From NCBI GenBank assembly GCA_040880585.1, contig JBBDID010000054.1, forward strand, positions 12,019 through 76,018: DNA of 64,000 bases. Direction: 5' to 3'. The DNA comes from Paracrocinitomix sp040880585 (GTDB lineage: Bacteria; Bacteroidota; Bacteroidia; Flavobacteriales_D; Crocinitomicaceae). The translations under genes were made by a program, and so were the position numbers. Shown here piece by piece: positions 43,054 to 52,484 of this stretch (its first letter is position 1; the number at the start of each line of letters is the position of its first letter). The notes under the pieces were generated by a model. The model saw only the letters and a list, made by a program, of their open reading frames with translations. It made no database searches and had not been told where the DNA came from.

Positions 43054-43083
43054 TAAAGGTAAAATTTAATCGAATTCAACAAA
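43054..43083 (-). promoter_or_regulatory. Possible promoter of the second polysaccharide block
   Basis: Minus strand TTTG (43083-43080), 18 nt, then TACCTTTA (43061-43054). The last base of the -7 box departs from TAnnTTTG, so this is tentative. Confidence 0.4.
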
Positions 43084-43150
43084 TCAGTTACCGGAATTAA
43101 TAAAATCTGGGTAATATTGTCCATAAAGAAATCTCAATACGTGTAATAGA

Positions 43151-44560
43151 ATGCCTTCAAATGTGAGCAGCTATCGTTTTTCTTTTTACGGCCTCTCCTT
43201 TTTATTTTTTATGTGGGGATTTATTACCGTTATGAATGACGTCCTCATCAATTCTTTTGAAACCACTTTTGGACTTTCTCCATCTAAGCTATCTTACATA
43301 CAACTTGCTTTTTTTGGTACCTTTTTTTTGGTTTCCCTGCTCTATTTCCTTATTTCATCTATCAGTGGAAAAGATCCCATTAATCGATTAGGATATAAAA
43401 AGGGAATGGCGCTGAGTTTGTTTGTTTGCAGTATAGGCTGCGGCATTGCTTTCATTGCCGGATTGAATGGTGTTTATATGCAATTTATTCTGGCTTTATT
43501 TGTCATCAGTATTGGTGTTACACTCCTACAAATTTGTGCCAATCCCTATGCTACGCTATTGGGTCCTGAATCACTGGCTTCAAGCCGTTTAAATGTGGCG
43601 CAAGGACTTAACTCTTTGGGTACAACTGTGGGGCCAATTGTTGGAAACATTCTTATTTATAGCGTGTTTTCTAATGGGGAAAAAGACGCTGAAGCATTTG
43701 GTTTTACTTACCTGACATACGGCATTGTTTTTCTATTAATGGCGGGAATAGTTGCCGCAAGTAATTTCCCCGCTTTTGTGAATAAACAAGTAGCTTCAAA
43801 AGGATTTTCGATTTTTTCTAACCGAAATTTGAGTTTTGGTATACTGGCTATTTTCTTTTATGTAGGGGCAGAAGTTGCAATCGGCAGTTGGATTGGAAAA
43901 TTTTCCAGAGAGGCGCATATTATGAATTTTGACGAACAGTCAGCCAATTACTTCCTCTCTTTTTTCTGGGGTGGATTGATGATCGGGCGGTTGATGGCCG
44001 GTGTTTCTCTCAACCATGAAATATCAAAATCCCGAAAAAACATACAGCTGCTTTTCACGGCATTTGCTGTATTTTTCCTCATCTGGATCGTCACGGCAAT
44101 ACATTTTGTACCCACTGATGCGGGACTGGATTTTCAGTTTTTACCCAAAGGAATAGATGATCTGATACTTTATCTGCTGTTGATTGTAGTACTGTATATC
44201 GCTTTTATTGCCGGCAAAGGAATTCCCCAAAGGCTAATTGTGATTTTCAGTGTTATTAATGTGATTTTGCTGACAATAGCTATTACCACAAAGGGAGCCG
44301 TTGCATTTTGGGCATTACTTGGAACAGGTCTGTTCCTTTCAGTGGGCTGGTCAAATATTTTTTCTTTGAGCTTGAAAGGACTGGGCGATCAAAAAGGGCT
44401 GGGTTCATCTTTACTGGTCATGGCTATTGTAGGGGGCGCCGTTTTACCCATGATTCAAAGTCACCTCATTGAGGCTTTTAGTGTACAGCTCTCTTTTTTA
44501 ATCCCTTTAATAGCTATGTTGTACCTGATCTTTTATGGTCTTAATGGATACAGGCAGTAA
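43151..44560 (+). CDS. FucP/GluP-type MFS sugar transporter
   Basis: A 469-residue inner-membrane transporter with about 12 helices. SYRFSFYGLSFLFFMWGFIT and NDVLINSFETTFGLS match the FucP (fucose/glucose/mannose-H+ symporter) branch of the major facilitator superfamily, with QICANPYATLLGP and LNVAQGLNSLGTTVGP. It heads a cluster with a ROK kinase and a GH92 mannosidase, so mannose or a related hexose is a likely substrate. Confidence 0.88.
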   Translation: MPSNVSSYRFSFYGLSFLFFMWGFITVMNDVLINSFETTFGLSPSKLSYIQLAFFGTFFLVSLLYFLISSISGKDPINRLGYKKGMALSLFVCSIGCGIAFIAGLNGVYMQFILALFVISIGVTLLQICANPYATLLGPESLASSRLNVAQGLNSLGTTVGPIVGNILIYSVFSNGEKDAEAFGFTYLTYGIVFLLMAGIVAASNFPAFVNKQVASKGFSIFSNRNLSFGILAIFFYVGAEVAIGSWIGKFSREAHIMNFDEQSANYFLSFFWGGLMIGRLMAGVSLNHEISKSRKNIQLLFTAFAVFFLIWIVTAIHFVPTDAGLDFQFLPKGIDDLILYLLLIVVLYIAFIAGKGIPQRLIVIFSVINVILLTIAITTKGAVAFWALLGTGLFLSVGWSNIFSLSLKGLGDQKGLGSSLLVMAIVGGAVLPMIQSHLIEAFSVQLSFLIPLIAMLYLIFYGLNGYRQ

Positions 44561-44642
44561 AACTAGTGAAGTACACAATAAAATCAATGAATTTTACTAC
44601 ATTTACGGTTCATTTTAGCAGAACATTTCTAAGCTACATATT

Positions 44643-45593
44643 ATGAAACACTATCTCGGTGTAGATATTGGAGGAACAAATACTGCCTTTGGGGTGGTCA
44701 ATTCTGAAGGAGAGGTCATTTATAGAGACAATCTGGAGACAGCCCTTATAGGCTCTGCGGAAGAATTAGTTACTCAGCTGGCAGATGCAGTAAAATCGAA
44801 AGTAAAAACAAAATTGGATGCCATTGGTGTTGGTGCGCCCAGTTTAAACCGAAAAACCGGACAAATCGAATGTGCTCCCAATTTAAATTGGGGGGAAGTG
44901 GTTGAAATAAAGTCTCTTTTTGAATCACGTTTCCAACTGCCCGTTTTTGCAATCAATGACGCAAATGCCTACGCCAAATCAGTCAAAATATTTGGTGAGG
45001 GAAAAAACCTCAACTATTTTGCAGTGGTCACCTTGGGAACCGGAGTTGGATTAGGCACCTTTGTAGAAGGAATTCTCGTCAATGGCGCCAATCAACTGGC
45101 TGGTGAGTTAGGACACTTTGTGGTACATCAGGGAGGAAGAGAATGTAACTGTGGAAATCTCGGATGTCTTGAAGCGTATGTAGGTGCTGAAGGCATTGTT
45201 ACAACAGCAAAAGAAAAACTGGAGTTCAGTAGCGGCGGATCTGCACTACATAAAATACAACCCAGTGATTTAACTCCTTTAGAAATTTTTAATGCTGCAC
45301 GGAAAGATGATCCGGTTGCTTTAGAAGTAGTAGATGCCGTTTCTCATGATCTGGGATATGCTTTATCCGGATTGATCAATTTTTTAGATATAGAGAACAT
45401 CTTTTTAACGGGTGGAATCACCCATGCGGGAAATATTTTGAGAAGAAAGACTGAAAAGCATTTAAAAAGCTATGTCTTGCCTAATTTGAGAAACAAGGTC
45501 AACCTCAAAATTACTTCTCTTAACCAAAATGACGGAGGAATATTAGGTGCAGTGGCAGCAATTGATACATTTGAACTTCAGCCAGAAGCTTAG
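44643..45593 (+). CDS. ROK-family sugar kinase
   Basis: A 316-residue kinase with GVDIGGTNTAFGVV, the catalytic loop VGAPSLN and VTLGTGVGLG, and the ROK zinc motif ECNCGNLGCLEAYVG. These enzymes phosphorylate glucose, mannose or similar hexoses. Between a sugar transporter and a mannosidase, gluco/mannokinase is likely. Its end overlaps the GH92 ORF but not the preferred GH92 start. Confidence 0.9.
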   Translation: MKHYLGVDIGGTNTAFGVVNSEGEVIYRDNLETALIGSAEELVTQLADAVKSKVKTKLDAIGVGAPSLNRKTGQIECAPNLNWGEVVEIKSLFESRFQLPVFAINDANAYAKSVKIFGEGKNLNYFAVVTLGTGVGLGTFVEGILVNGANQLAGELGHFVVHQGGRECNCGNLGCLEAYVGAEGIVTTAKEKLEFSSGGSALHKIQPSDLTPLEIFNAARKDDPVALEVVDAVSHDLGYALSGLINFLDIENIFLTGGITHAGNILRRKTEKHLKSYVLPNLRNKVNLKITSLNQNDGGILGAVAAIDTFELQPEA

Positions 45594-45603
45594 GTTGGGA
45601 AAA

Positions 45604-48498
45604 ATGAAAACACTTTTTTGGAGTATTGTCTTGCTCTGTTTTCAGGGTTTTTCACAAGAAACTCCCTATCATCAATATGTCAATCCCTTTATAGGAACCG
45701 GGGGGCATGGTCATACCTACCCCGGGGTGTCAGTTCCATTTGGTATGATGCAATTATCACCCGACAGCCGTTTAGCAGGATGGGACGGCTGTAGCGGATA
45801 TCATTTTACCGACAACATTATTTACGGTTTTTCACATACCCACCTTAGTGGAACCGGCGTGTCAGATTACGGAGACCTGCTCATCCTTCCCTTCACCGGT
45901 CGTGACAAATGGGAAAATTCGTATAAAAAATCACTGGAAGAAGGTTACGGTTCAACTTTTTCACATACCAAAGAAAATGCCCATGCAGGCTTCTATGAGG
46001 TAGATCTTGAAACATATAATATACACTGTGAACTGACCACTACTAAGCGCTGTGGTTACCACCGATACTTCTATCCTGAAGGTGAAAATCGCAAAATTAT
46101 TATCGATCTGGAACACCGGGATCGCCTGTTAGATGCAGACCTCTTTTTTCTCAATGACTCTACCCTGGTGGGCAAGCGAATTTCTGAAGCCTGGGCAAGA
46201 GAACAACACCTCTATTTTTCAATCAAATTTTCTGAAATCCCCAAAAAACGATCTTTTAGAAAAAATAAAGAGGGAAAACCCGCTCAGTTGATTCTTGAAT
46301 TTGGAAATGAAATCGCTGCGCTGGGAATAAAAGTGGGAATCTCAGCAGTAGATATCAATGGCGCCCGAAAAAACCTGAAAACAGAAATGCCGCATTGGGA
46401 TTTTGACGAATACAGGCAAAAAAACGAAGAAGAATGGGATAAAGAACTGGGAAAAGTACAGATCAAAGAAGAATACGAAGATCGCAAAGTGATTTTTTAT
46501 ACTGCTTTATACCACAGCTTCTTAAATCCTAACACCTTTTCAGATGTTGATGGCCGATACCGCGGAATGGATATGCAAATTCATCAATCTGAAGTACATA
46601 CCCAATACACTGTTTTTTCTTTATGGGATACTTTTAGGACAGCCCATCCGCTATTTACAATTTTACAGGAAAATCGAAGCAAGGATTTTATTAAAACCTT
46701 ACTGAATCAATATAAACAAGGTGGAATTTTACCCATCTGGGAATTAGCCGCAAATTATACAGGATGTATGATCGGTTACCACGCCATTCCGGTAATTGTT
46801 GATGCCTACAATAAAGGCATTCGGGATTTTGATGCAGATTTGGCACTGAGAGCCATGAAACACAGTGCCGATCAAGATCACCTGGGATTGGAGTATTATA
46901 AAAAACAAGGCTTTATTTCTTCAGAAAATGAATCTGAATCCGTTTCTAAAACCCTTGAATATGCTTATGATGATTGGTGTATTGCCGTATTTGCCGACTC
47001 TTTGGGAGCGGATACTGTCGCCAATCGTTTTTATGAGAGAAGTCAGTTTTATCGAAACGTTTACAATCCTAATTCTACATTTATGCAAGCCCGATTCAAT
47101 GGAGGATGGAAAAATAATTTCAAACCCAATGAGGTCACCTTTGATTATACAGAAGCAAATGCCTGGCAATATTCCCTTTTTGTTCCGCACGATATCCTGG
47201 GGCTTATTCAGCTATTGGGCGGAAAAGATCAATTAGAATTATGGCTGGACGACCTCTTTACCGTTTCCAGTGAAACTTCCGGTCGAAATCAGGTGGATAT
47301 TACAGGGATGATCGGGCAATATGCGCATGGAAATGAACCCAGTCACCACATGGCTTATCTGTACAATTACACTAAGAATAGCTGGAAAACGCAAAAATAT
47401 GTGCATCAAATCCTAACTACCCTTTATTCAAATGATCCCAACGGATTAAGCGGAAATGAAGATTGCGGCCAACTCTCAGCATGGTATGTTATGAGTTCTC
47501 TGGGGTTTTACCCTTTAACAGTTGGAACAGATATGTATGCGATCGGAACTCCTTTGCATGAATCCTATTGTATTCAGTTGGAGAACGGAAACACATTTGA
47601 AATGGAAACAAAAAATTACGGAAAAGAAAATTGCTACGTAAAAAGCATTCGTTTAAACAGAAAACCACTCCATAGAAATTTTATTTATCACCATGAAATC
47701 ATGCAGGGAGGAAAAATCATTTTTGAAATGAGTGATGAACCGCAGGAATTTTTCGGAAACACCCCCTATGTGAAAGTAAAGAAAGCTCCACTTATGCCCT
47801 CCCCTTACTTTAAAGATGTAGAAAAAGTATTTGTAAAAAAACGCAAAGTCATTATTGAAAGTGCTGCACCGGTAGTTGCCATTCGTTATACTACTGATGG
47901 GACGGTTCCAGAAAAAGACTCCCCCATTTATGACGGTCCTGTCAAAATAAAAGAAAGCACGCAATTTATTGCCAAATCCTATGGAACACATTCAGAAAGT
48001 TACCCAGTTTATGCTAGCTTTTACAGGGCTAATCAAAAATGGAAAATTAAGCTCAACACGGATTATCTTAACCAATACTCCGGTGGGTCAGATCGCGCTT
48101 TAATCGATCAGATAAGAGGGAATTCTGATTTCAGAACAGGTGGCTGGCAAGGGTACTACGGAAATGATCTGGATGTCATTATTGACTTTAGAAAGAAAAA
48201 AGAAATTCATGGTGTTTATTTAAGCGTTTTACAGGATGTTAAATCATGGATTTGGTTTCCTAAACAAGTTGTCTTCTCCGTCTCTAAAAATGGTAAAGAC
48301 TGGTATCCGGTAAAAACGGTTAAAAACTATCAATCCCCTGACAAATATGGTCAATATCTACAGGAGATAGGATTTGATCAAGAATTTAGCAGTCGTTATT
48401 TGCGGGTAGAGGCTAAAAATTTTGGTGCCTGTCCGGAATGGCATTCCGGCGCCGGTTCACCGGCTTATATTTTTGCTGACGAGATCATCATTAAGTAG
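45604..48498 (+). CDS. GH92 family exo-alpha-mannosidase
   Basis: A 964-residue secreted glycosidase. Signal peptide MKTLFWSIVLLCFQGFSQ, then GH92 sequence from residue 20 (YVNPFIGTGGHGHTYPGV, FGMMQLSPDSR, LWDTFRTAHPLF, HGNEPSHHMAYLYNY with the catalytic Glu, GNEDCGQLSAWYVMSSLGFYP). After about residue 740 there is a chitobiase/FN3-like segment (IRYTTDGTVPEKDSPIY) and an F5/8-type C discoidin domain to the end. GH92 enzymes release mannose from N-glycans or mannans in a Ca2+-dependent way. The ATG at 45604 is preferred over 45547, which lies within the ROK gene. Confidence 0.92.
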   Translation: MKTLFWSIVLLCFQGFSQETPYHQYVNPFIGTGGHGHTYPGVSVPFGMMQLSPDSRLAGWDGCSGYHFTDNIIYGFSHTHLSGTGVSDYGDLLILPFTGRDKWENSYKKSLEEGYGSTFSHTKENAHAGFYEVDLETYNIHCELTTTKRCGYHRYFYPEGENRKIIIDLEHRDRLLDADLFFLNDSTLVGKRISEAWAREQHLYFSIKFSEIPKKRSFRKNKEGKPAQLILEFGNEIAALGIKVGISAVDINGARKNLKTEMPHWDFDEYRQKNEEEWDKELGKVQIKEEYEDRKVIFYTALYHSFLNPNTFSDVDGRYRGMDMQIHQSEVHTQYTVFSLWDTFRTAHPLFTILQENRSKDFIKTLLNQYKQGGILPIWELAANYTGCMIGYHAIPVIVDAYNKGIRDFDADLALRAMKHSADQDHLGLEYYKKQGFISSENESESVSKTLEYAYDDWCIAVFADSLGADTVANRFYERSQFYRNVYNPNSTFMQARFNGGWKNNFKPNEVTFDYTEANAWQYSLFVPHDILGLIQLLGGKDQLELWLDDLFTVSSETSGRNQVDITGMIGQYAHGNEPSHHMAYLYNYTKNSWKTQKYVHQILTTLYSNDPNGLSGNEDCGQLSAWYVMSSLGFYPLTVGTDMYAIGTPLHESYCIQLENGNTFEMETKNYGKENCYVKSIRLNRKPLHRNFIYHHEIMQGGKIIFEMSDEPQEFFGNTPYVKVKKAPLMPSPYFKDVEKVFVKKRKVIIESAAPVVAIRYTTDGTVPEKDSPIYDGPVKIKESTQFIAKSYGTHSESYPVYASFYRANQKWKIKLNTDYLNQYSGGSDRALIDQIRGNSDFRTGGWQGYYGNDLDVIIDFRKKKEIHGVYLSVLQDVKSWIWFPKQVVFSVSKNGKDWYPVKTVKNYQSPDKYGQYLQEIGFDQEFSSRYLRVEAKNFGACPEWHSGAGSPAYIFADEIIIK

Positions 48499-48527
48499 TC
48501 GTTCCTTAAAAAACGAGTTTTTGGACT

Positions 48528-48600
48528 TTAGATGTTAGACGCTAGACGCTAAACAAAAGACGCTAGACAAAAGACAATTAGACAAAAGATTTTGTCTTTA
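48528..48600. repeat. Degenerate tandem AGACGCTAGAC repeats ending in a weak hairpin
   Basis: Short copies of TTAGACGCTAGAC-like words are strung between the GH92 stop and a transposase remnant. AGACAAA/TTTGTCT at 48580-48597 forms a 7-bp hairpin followed by T residues and could be a weak terminator for the sugar cluster. Confidence 0.45.
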
Positions 48601-48609
48601 ATTTAATGA

Positions 48610-48800
48610 AACATCATTTCTTAAGATTCGATTCTGTTGCGGCTAAAAAGCGTTAATTTGAGGTGAATCAATGCCGTGGAGATAGTTTTGTCCCATTCGA
48701 TAATCTGTTTTTAGATGACCAATAAGCGGTTCAATAGCGGCTCTTCTCCTGAATTTCTTACGTTTTTTCTTTTTTTGAAGAATACCACTTTTCAGGTATT
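48610..48800 (-). pseudogene. IS5/IS1182-like transposase C-terminal remnant
   Basis: Minus strand reads KKKFRRRAAIEPLIGHLK, YRMGQNYLHGIDSPQINAF, the conserved C-terminal end of IS5-group transposases. The frame stops at INAF because one T is missing from a T run; restoring it gives INAFLAATESNLKK before the normal stop. The N-terminal domains and inverted repeats are absent. The remaining 48499-48868 gap has only the repeats above and the start of the next gene. Confidence 0.75.
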
Positions 48801-48868
48801 GCGATACGCATACTTGCTTATTACATTTGCGGCTATTATTTAAAATGAATCTAAATAAAATCAAAAAA

Positions 48869-50008
48869 ATGAAAAAAACAGCTTTATTAATCCTACTAGC
48901 TAGCCTAAGTATGGTATCATGTAAGAAAAAAGGATGTACAGATGAAAACGCCGTAAATTACTCAGCCGAAGCCAAAAAAGATGATGGTTCCTGCACGTAT
49001 TACGAAACTCCTTCCACTTATCAATTCACCGATAATGATGGAAAAAGTACAGTTTCTTATAGTGGACAGACAGATCGCCTGAACCAAATGGAAGAAATGA
49101 CCACCTATATGAAATCCGGTAATTCTTCAGCCCTTAGTGGAGCAAATCTTAAAGCCATGTTTATGAATACAGGAGATAATGGCGGAGGAAACTTCTCTTT
49201 CTCTTCTTCTAAGCAAATGATGGATAAATGTTTTCCTTCAGATACGGCACTGTTTATTGACTGGATAGATAGCCTGGTCATTGCATCTGCTGATCACGCC
49301 TCAACTGCATCTGCAGGTCAGGCCGGAACTTTATCCAGCGGCACCAGCACTTACCTTTTTGATGCCAACGGTAAAGAATTTGTTCAGCTCATTGAAAAAG
49401 GATTAATGGGTGCCGTATTTATGTATCAGGCAACTAATGTATATTTAGGTACATCTAAAATGGACGTTGATAATACTACTGCTGTAGATGCTGCTGCCGG
49501 TAAATACTACACCAAAATGGAGCACCACTGGGATGAAGCATTCGGTTATTTTGGAGCACCTGTAGATTTCCCAACCAATACTACAGATGCAAGGTTTTGG
49601 GCAAAATACTGTAACAAAAGAGATGCTGAATTGGGCTGCAATGCTACTATGATGAATGCCTTCCTGGCAGGGAGAACAGCCATTGTAAACAATGACATGA
49701 CTACCAGAGATCAAAGCATTTCAACGATTGTAAGTGCCTGGGAAAGATTTTGTGCTGCTCAGGCCGTTGCCTACTTTCAAGGAGCTCAAAATAACTTTGG
49801 AACAGATGACGCAAAGTTTTTGCATGAATTATCTGAAGCATACGCATTTGTGATGTGCCTCAAATATGTTCCGGTTGAAACCCGTGTCATCAACTTTAGC
49901 ACTATTGACGATATTCTTAGTAACACAATCGGAAATAATTTTTGGGCAGTTACTAACACCGATCTAACAACTGCTATTAATGAATTGAACTCAACTTATG
50001 GGTTTTAA
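48869..50008 (+). CDS. DUF4856-family lipoprotein of a metal-uptake operon
   Basis: A 379-residue lipoprotein (signal MKKTALLILLASLSMVSC), followed by a TSP3/calcium-loop-like GCTDENAVNYSAEAKKDDGSC (truncated) and the DUF4856 domain (HHWDEAFGYFGAP, WERFCAAQAVAYFQGA). DUF4856 proteins pair with imelysin peptidases in Bacteroidota and resemble the imelysin fold. The start at 48869 gives the lipoprotein signal; 48827 does not. First gene of a four-gene operon. Confidence 0.85.
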   Translation: MKKTALLILLASLSMVSCKKKGCTDENAVNYSAEAKKDDGSCTYYETPSTYQFTDNDGKSTVSYSGQTDRLNQMEEMTTYMKSGNSSALSGANLKAMFMNTGDNGGGNFSFSSSKQMMDKCFPSDTALFIDWIDSLVIASADHASTASAGQAGTLSSGTSTYLFDANGKEFVQLIEKGLMGAVFMYQATNVYLGTSKMDVDNTTAVDAAAGKYYTKMEHHWDEAFGYFGAPVDFPTNTTDARFWAKYCNKRDAELGCNATMMNAFLAGRTAIVNNDMTTRDQSISTIVSAWERFCAAQAVAYFQGAQNNFGTDDAKFLHELSEAYAFVMCLKYVPVETRVINFSTIDDILSNTIGNNFWAVTNTDLTTAINELNSTYGF

Positions 50009-50020
50009 AGGTAAAAATCA

Positions 50021-51094
50021 ATGAATATCAAATCACTCTTTTTATTAGGAACAGTCAGTTTTATTGTCTTCGCTTGTAATAAAGATGAAGATAAGGAAGA
50101 GTTTGATCGCGGAGCCATGTTAACCAACATGGCTTCTGCGGTTATTGAACCTTCTTACACTGAAATGAACAACCAACTGATCAGTTTGCACAGTTCTGCT
50201 GTAGATTTCACCGCAAGCCCAACTGCTGCATCACTGAATGTGCTCAAAGATGGCTTTGTCAGTGCTTACCTCTCTTTTCAGCATTGTAAAATGTACAATT
50301 TTGGGCCTATGATGGATTACGGAGTAAAAAATGCCATGAATACCTATCCCGCCGATACGGCCATCATTGAATCCAATATTTCATCCGGATCTTACACCTT
50401 GGGGTCGGTCAGTAACATAACTGCAATAGGGCTTCCAGCAATCGACTACCTTTTGTATACTTCAGATGAAGTTACTGTTTTGAACAGTTTCACGGTAGAT
50501 GCAAATGCAGGGAATCGAAAAACCTACCTGACCGACATCACCCAAAAAATGAAGGAAGAATATGCCCTGGCTGTCAGTGCCTGGAGCAATTACAAAGCTG
50601 ATTTTATTGCTGCTGACGGAAATGACGTGAGTAGCTCTACCACTTTGCTATTTAATGAGTTTGTGAAAGATATCGAATTACTTAAAAATGCGAAAATTGG
50701 AATTCCTGCCGGGTATAAATCCGGTGGACAGGTACTGCCTGACTACGTTGAAGGATATTATTCTCAGATTTCCATTCTGTTGGCAAAAGAAAGCATTGTG
50801 GGATTAACCAATGCCTTCAATGGTGGAACCGGATTAGGATTTGATGATTACATCAAAGATGTGGAAGGAGAAGAGGTCTCCCCTTCTCTGGTTGATAACA
50901 TTAATGCCCAATTTACCTTGTGTGATCAAAAAGTATCGGCAATCGGTACCCCACTGAGTGAGAAAGTTAATACCAATTCAACTGCCGTCTCAGAAGCTTA
51001 TGCAGAAATAAAAAAATTAGTCACCTATTGCAAAACCGATATGTCATCCACCTTAGGGTTGTTGATCACTTATCAGGATAATGACGGGGATTAA
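50021..51094 (+). CDS. Imelysin-family periplasmic lipoprotein
   Basis: A 357-residue lipoprotein (SFIVFACNK). The imelysin motif AIGLPAIDYLLYT (cf. GxHxxE/GLPALEYLLY signatures) and the two helical-bundle halves fit M75 imelysins, which are linked to iron uptake (EfeO/EfeM-type) rather than peptidase activity in many bacteria. It starts 12 nt after the DUF4856 gene, and its 3' end overlaps the HTTM gene by 14 bp. Confidence 0.88.
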   Translation: MNIKSLFLLGTVSFIVFACNKDEDKEEFDRGAMLTNMASAVIEPSYTEMNNQLISLHSSAVDFTASPTAASLNVLKDGFVSAYLSFQHCKMYNFGPMMDYGVKNAMNTYPADTAIIESNISSGSYTLGSVSNITAIGLPAIDYLLYTSDEVTVLNSFTVDANAGNRKTYLTDITQKMKEEYALAVSAWSNYKADFIAADGNDVSSSTTLLFNEFVKDIELLKNAKIGIPAGYKSGGQVLPDYVEGYYSQISILLAKESIVGLTNAFNGGTGLGFDDYIKDVEGEEVSPSLVDNINAQFTLCDQKVSAIGTPLSEKVNTNSTAVSEAYAEIKKLVTYCKTDMSSTLGLLITYQDNDGD

Positions 51095-52484
51095 ATCCGC
51101 CATATCATTTTTTAAATTGCGTAATTTCAGCTGGTTCAAAACTGTTTCAGCCGCCCCTTTGGCGGTATATAGAATCGGTTTTGGCTTGTTGATGTTATTC
51201 TCAACCATTCGATTTATTTCAAAAGGATGGGTACAAGAAATCTATATCGATCCCGCTTTCCATTTTTCCTATTACGGATTTGAATGGCTGCCTTACCCTA
51301 CTCCATCTGTTTTGTATCTGCTTTTTGCGCTGATGATCCTTGGAGCCGTTTTGATTACACTGGGTTTGTTTTATCGATTCGGAGCCACGCTTTTCTTTCT
51401 GACCTTCACCTATGTTGAGTTATTGGATAAAACAAATTACCTAAATCACTATTACTTTGTCAGTTTAATTGCCTTTTTAATGATTTGGTTGCCGGCCAAT
51501 CGCTATTTTTCACTGGACGCAAAGTTGGGGCGTTGTACTGCTTCTGATAGCGTTCCCCTATGGAGTATCCGCATATTACAGTTTCAAATTGCAGCGGTCT
51601 ATATTTTTGCAGGAATTGCCAAATTAGAAACCGATTGGCTCATTCACGCTCAACCGTTGAAATATTGGCTACACACAGCTCACCATTGGGAATATATCGG
51701 CAATTTTCTCAAGCAAGAATGGGTGGCTTATGCTTTTGCCTGGGCAGGATGCATCTATGACCTGACAATCGTTCTGTTTTTATCGATTCAAAAGACAAGA
51801 AAATTTGCCTATATGGCGGTAATTGTTTTTCACCTGATGACCTGGTTACTGTTTCCGATTGGCGTTTTTCCCTGGGTGATGATGTTTGCCACAACGATCT
51901 TTTTCTCTGCCCATTTTCATGAAAAAATCATTCGTATCCTGAAAAAAATAATCGGAGACACAAAGACTCCTTCTTCTGTAGTAGTTTCATTCCCCTCTCA
52001 ACGTCTTAAAAAAGTTACCACCGCATTTCTTGGGGTTTATATAATGATTCAAATCATCCTGCCTTTTCGGTATTTACTTTATGAAGGGGATTTGTTTTGG
52101 TCAGAACAGGGATACCGGTTCTCCTGGCGGGTTATGCTTATGGAAAAGTCAGGTCACGCTACTTTTTACGTGAAGGATAAGAAAAGTGGCATCCAAACTG
52201 AAGTTGAAAACCGTGATTTTTTAACTCCAAATCAAGAAAAAATGATGAGCACACAACCGGATATGATCCTGCAATTTGCCCATCACTTAGAAGATGTGTA
52301 TCGGGATACAGTGATCACGCAGTACGGCGTGGATATGAAATTTGAAGAACCGGAAGTGTATGCTGAAGTATATGTCGCATTAAATGCACGACCGCACCAA
52401 CTCATGGTGGATAAAAAACATAATTTAGCCGCTATTTCAAATGATTTAACTGAACGAAACTGGCTCTCGCCTTATAATAGATGA
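51081..52484 (+). CDS. HTTM-domain membrane protein (vitamin K-dependent carboxylase-like)
   Basis: A 467-residue polytopic protein. VSAAPLAVYRIGFGLLMLFSTIRF opens (truncated here) an HTTM domain with several helices to about residue 290 (NYLNHYYFVSLIAFLMIWLPANRYFS, KLETDWLIHAQPLKYWLH) and a soluble tail. HTTM is the module of vitamin K-dependent gamma-carboxylase and its bacterial relatives. Its placement between imelysin and a TonB receptor is recurrent in Bacteroidota; its role there is unproven. It overlaps both neighbours (14 bp and 4 bp). Confidence 0.85.
   Translation: MTGIKSAISFFKLRNFSWFKTVSAAPLAVYRIGFGLLMLFSTIRFISKGWVQEIYIDPAFHFSYYGFEWLPYPTPSVLYLLFALMILGAVLITLGLFYRFGATLFFLTFTYVELLDKTNYLNHYYFVSLIAFLMIWLPANRYFSLDAKLGRCTASDSVPLWSIRILQFQIAAVYIFAGIAKLETDWLIHAQPLKYWLHTAHHWEYIGNFLKQEWVAYAFAWAGCIYDLTIVLFLSIQKTRKFAYMAVIVFHLMTWLLFPIGVFPWVMMFATTIFFSAHFHEKIIRILKKIIGDTKTPSSVVVSFPSQRLKKVTTAFLGVYIMIQIILPFRYLLYEGDLFWSEQGYRFSWRVMLMEKSGHATFYVKDKKSGIQTEVENRDFLTPNQEKMMSTQPDMILQFAHHLEDVYRDTVITQYGVDMKFEEPEVYAEVYVALNARPHQLMVDKKHNLAAISNDLTERNWLSPYNR

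Noticed and set aside
46865..47236. 123-codon ORF inside the GH92 gene
   Set aside because: It is a +1-frame shadow of conserved GH92 motifs.
48528..48600. CRISPR or attachment site made of AGACGCTAGAC words
   Set aside because: Units are short, degenerate and irregular, with no spacers or cas genes nearby.
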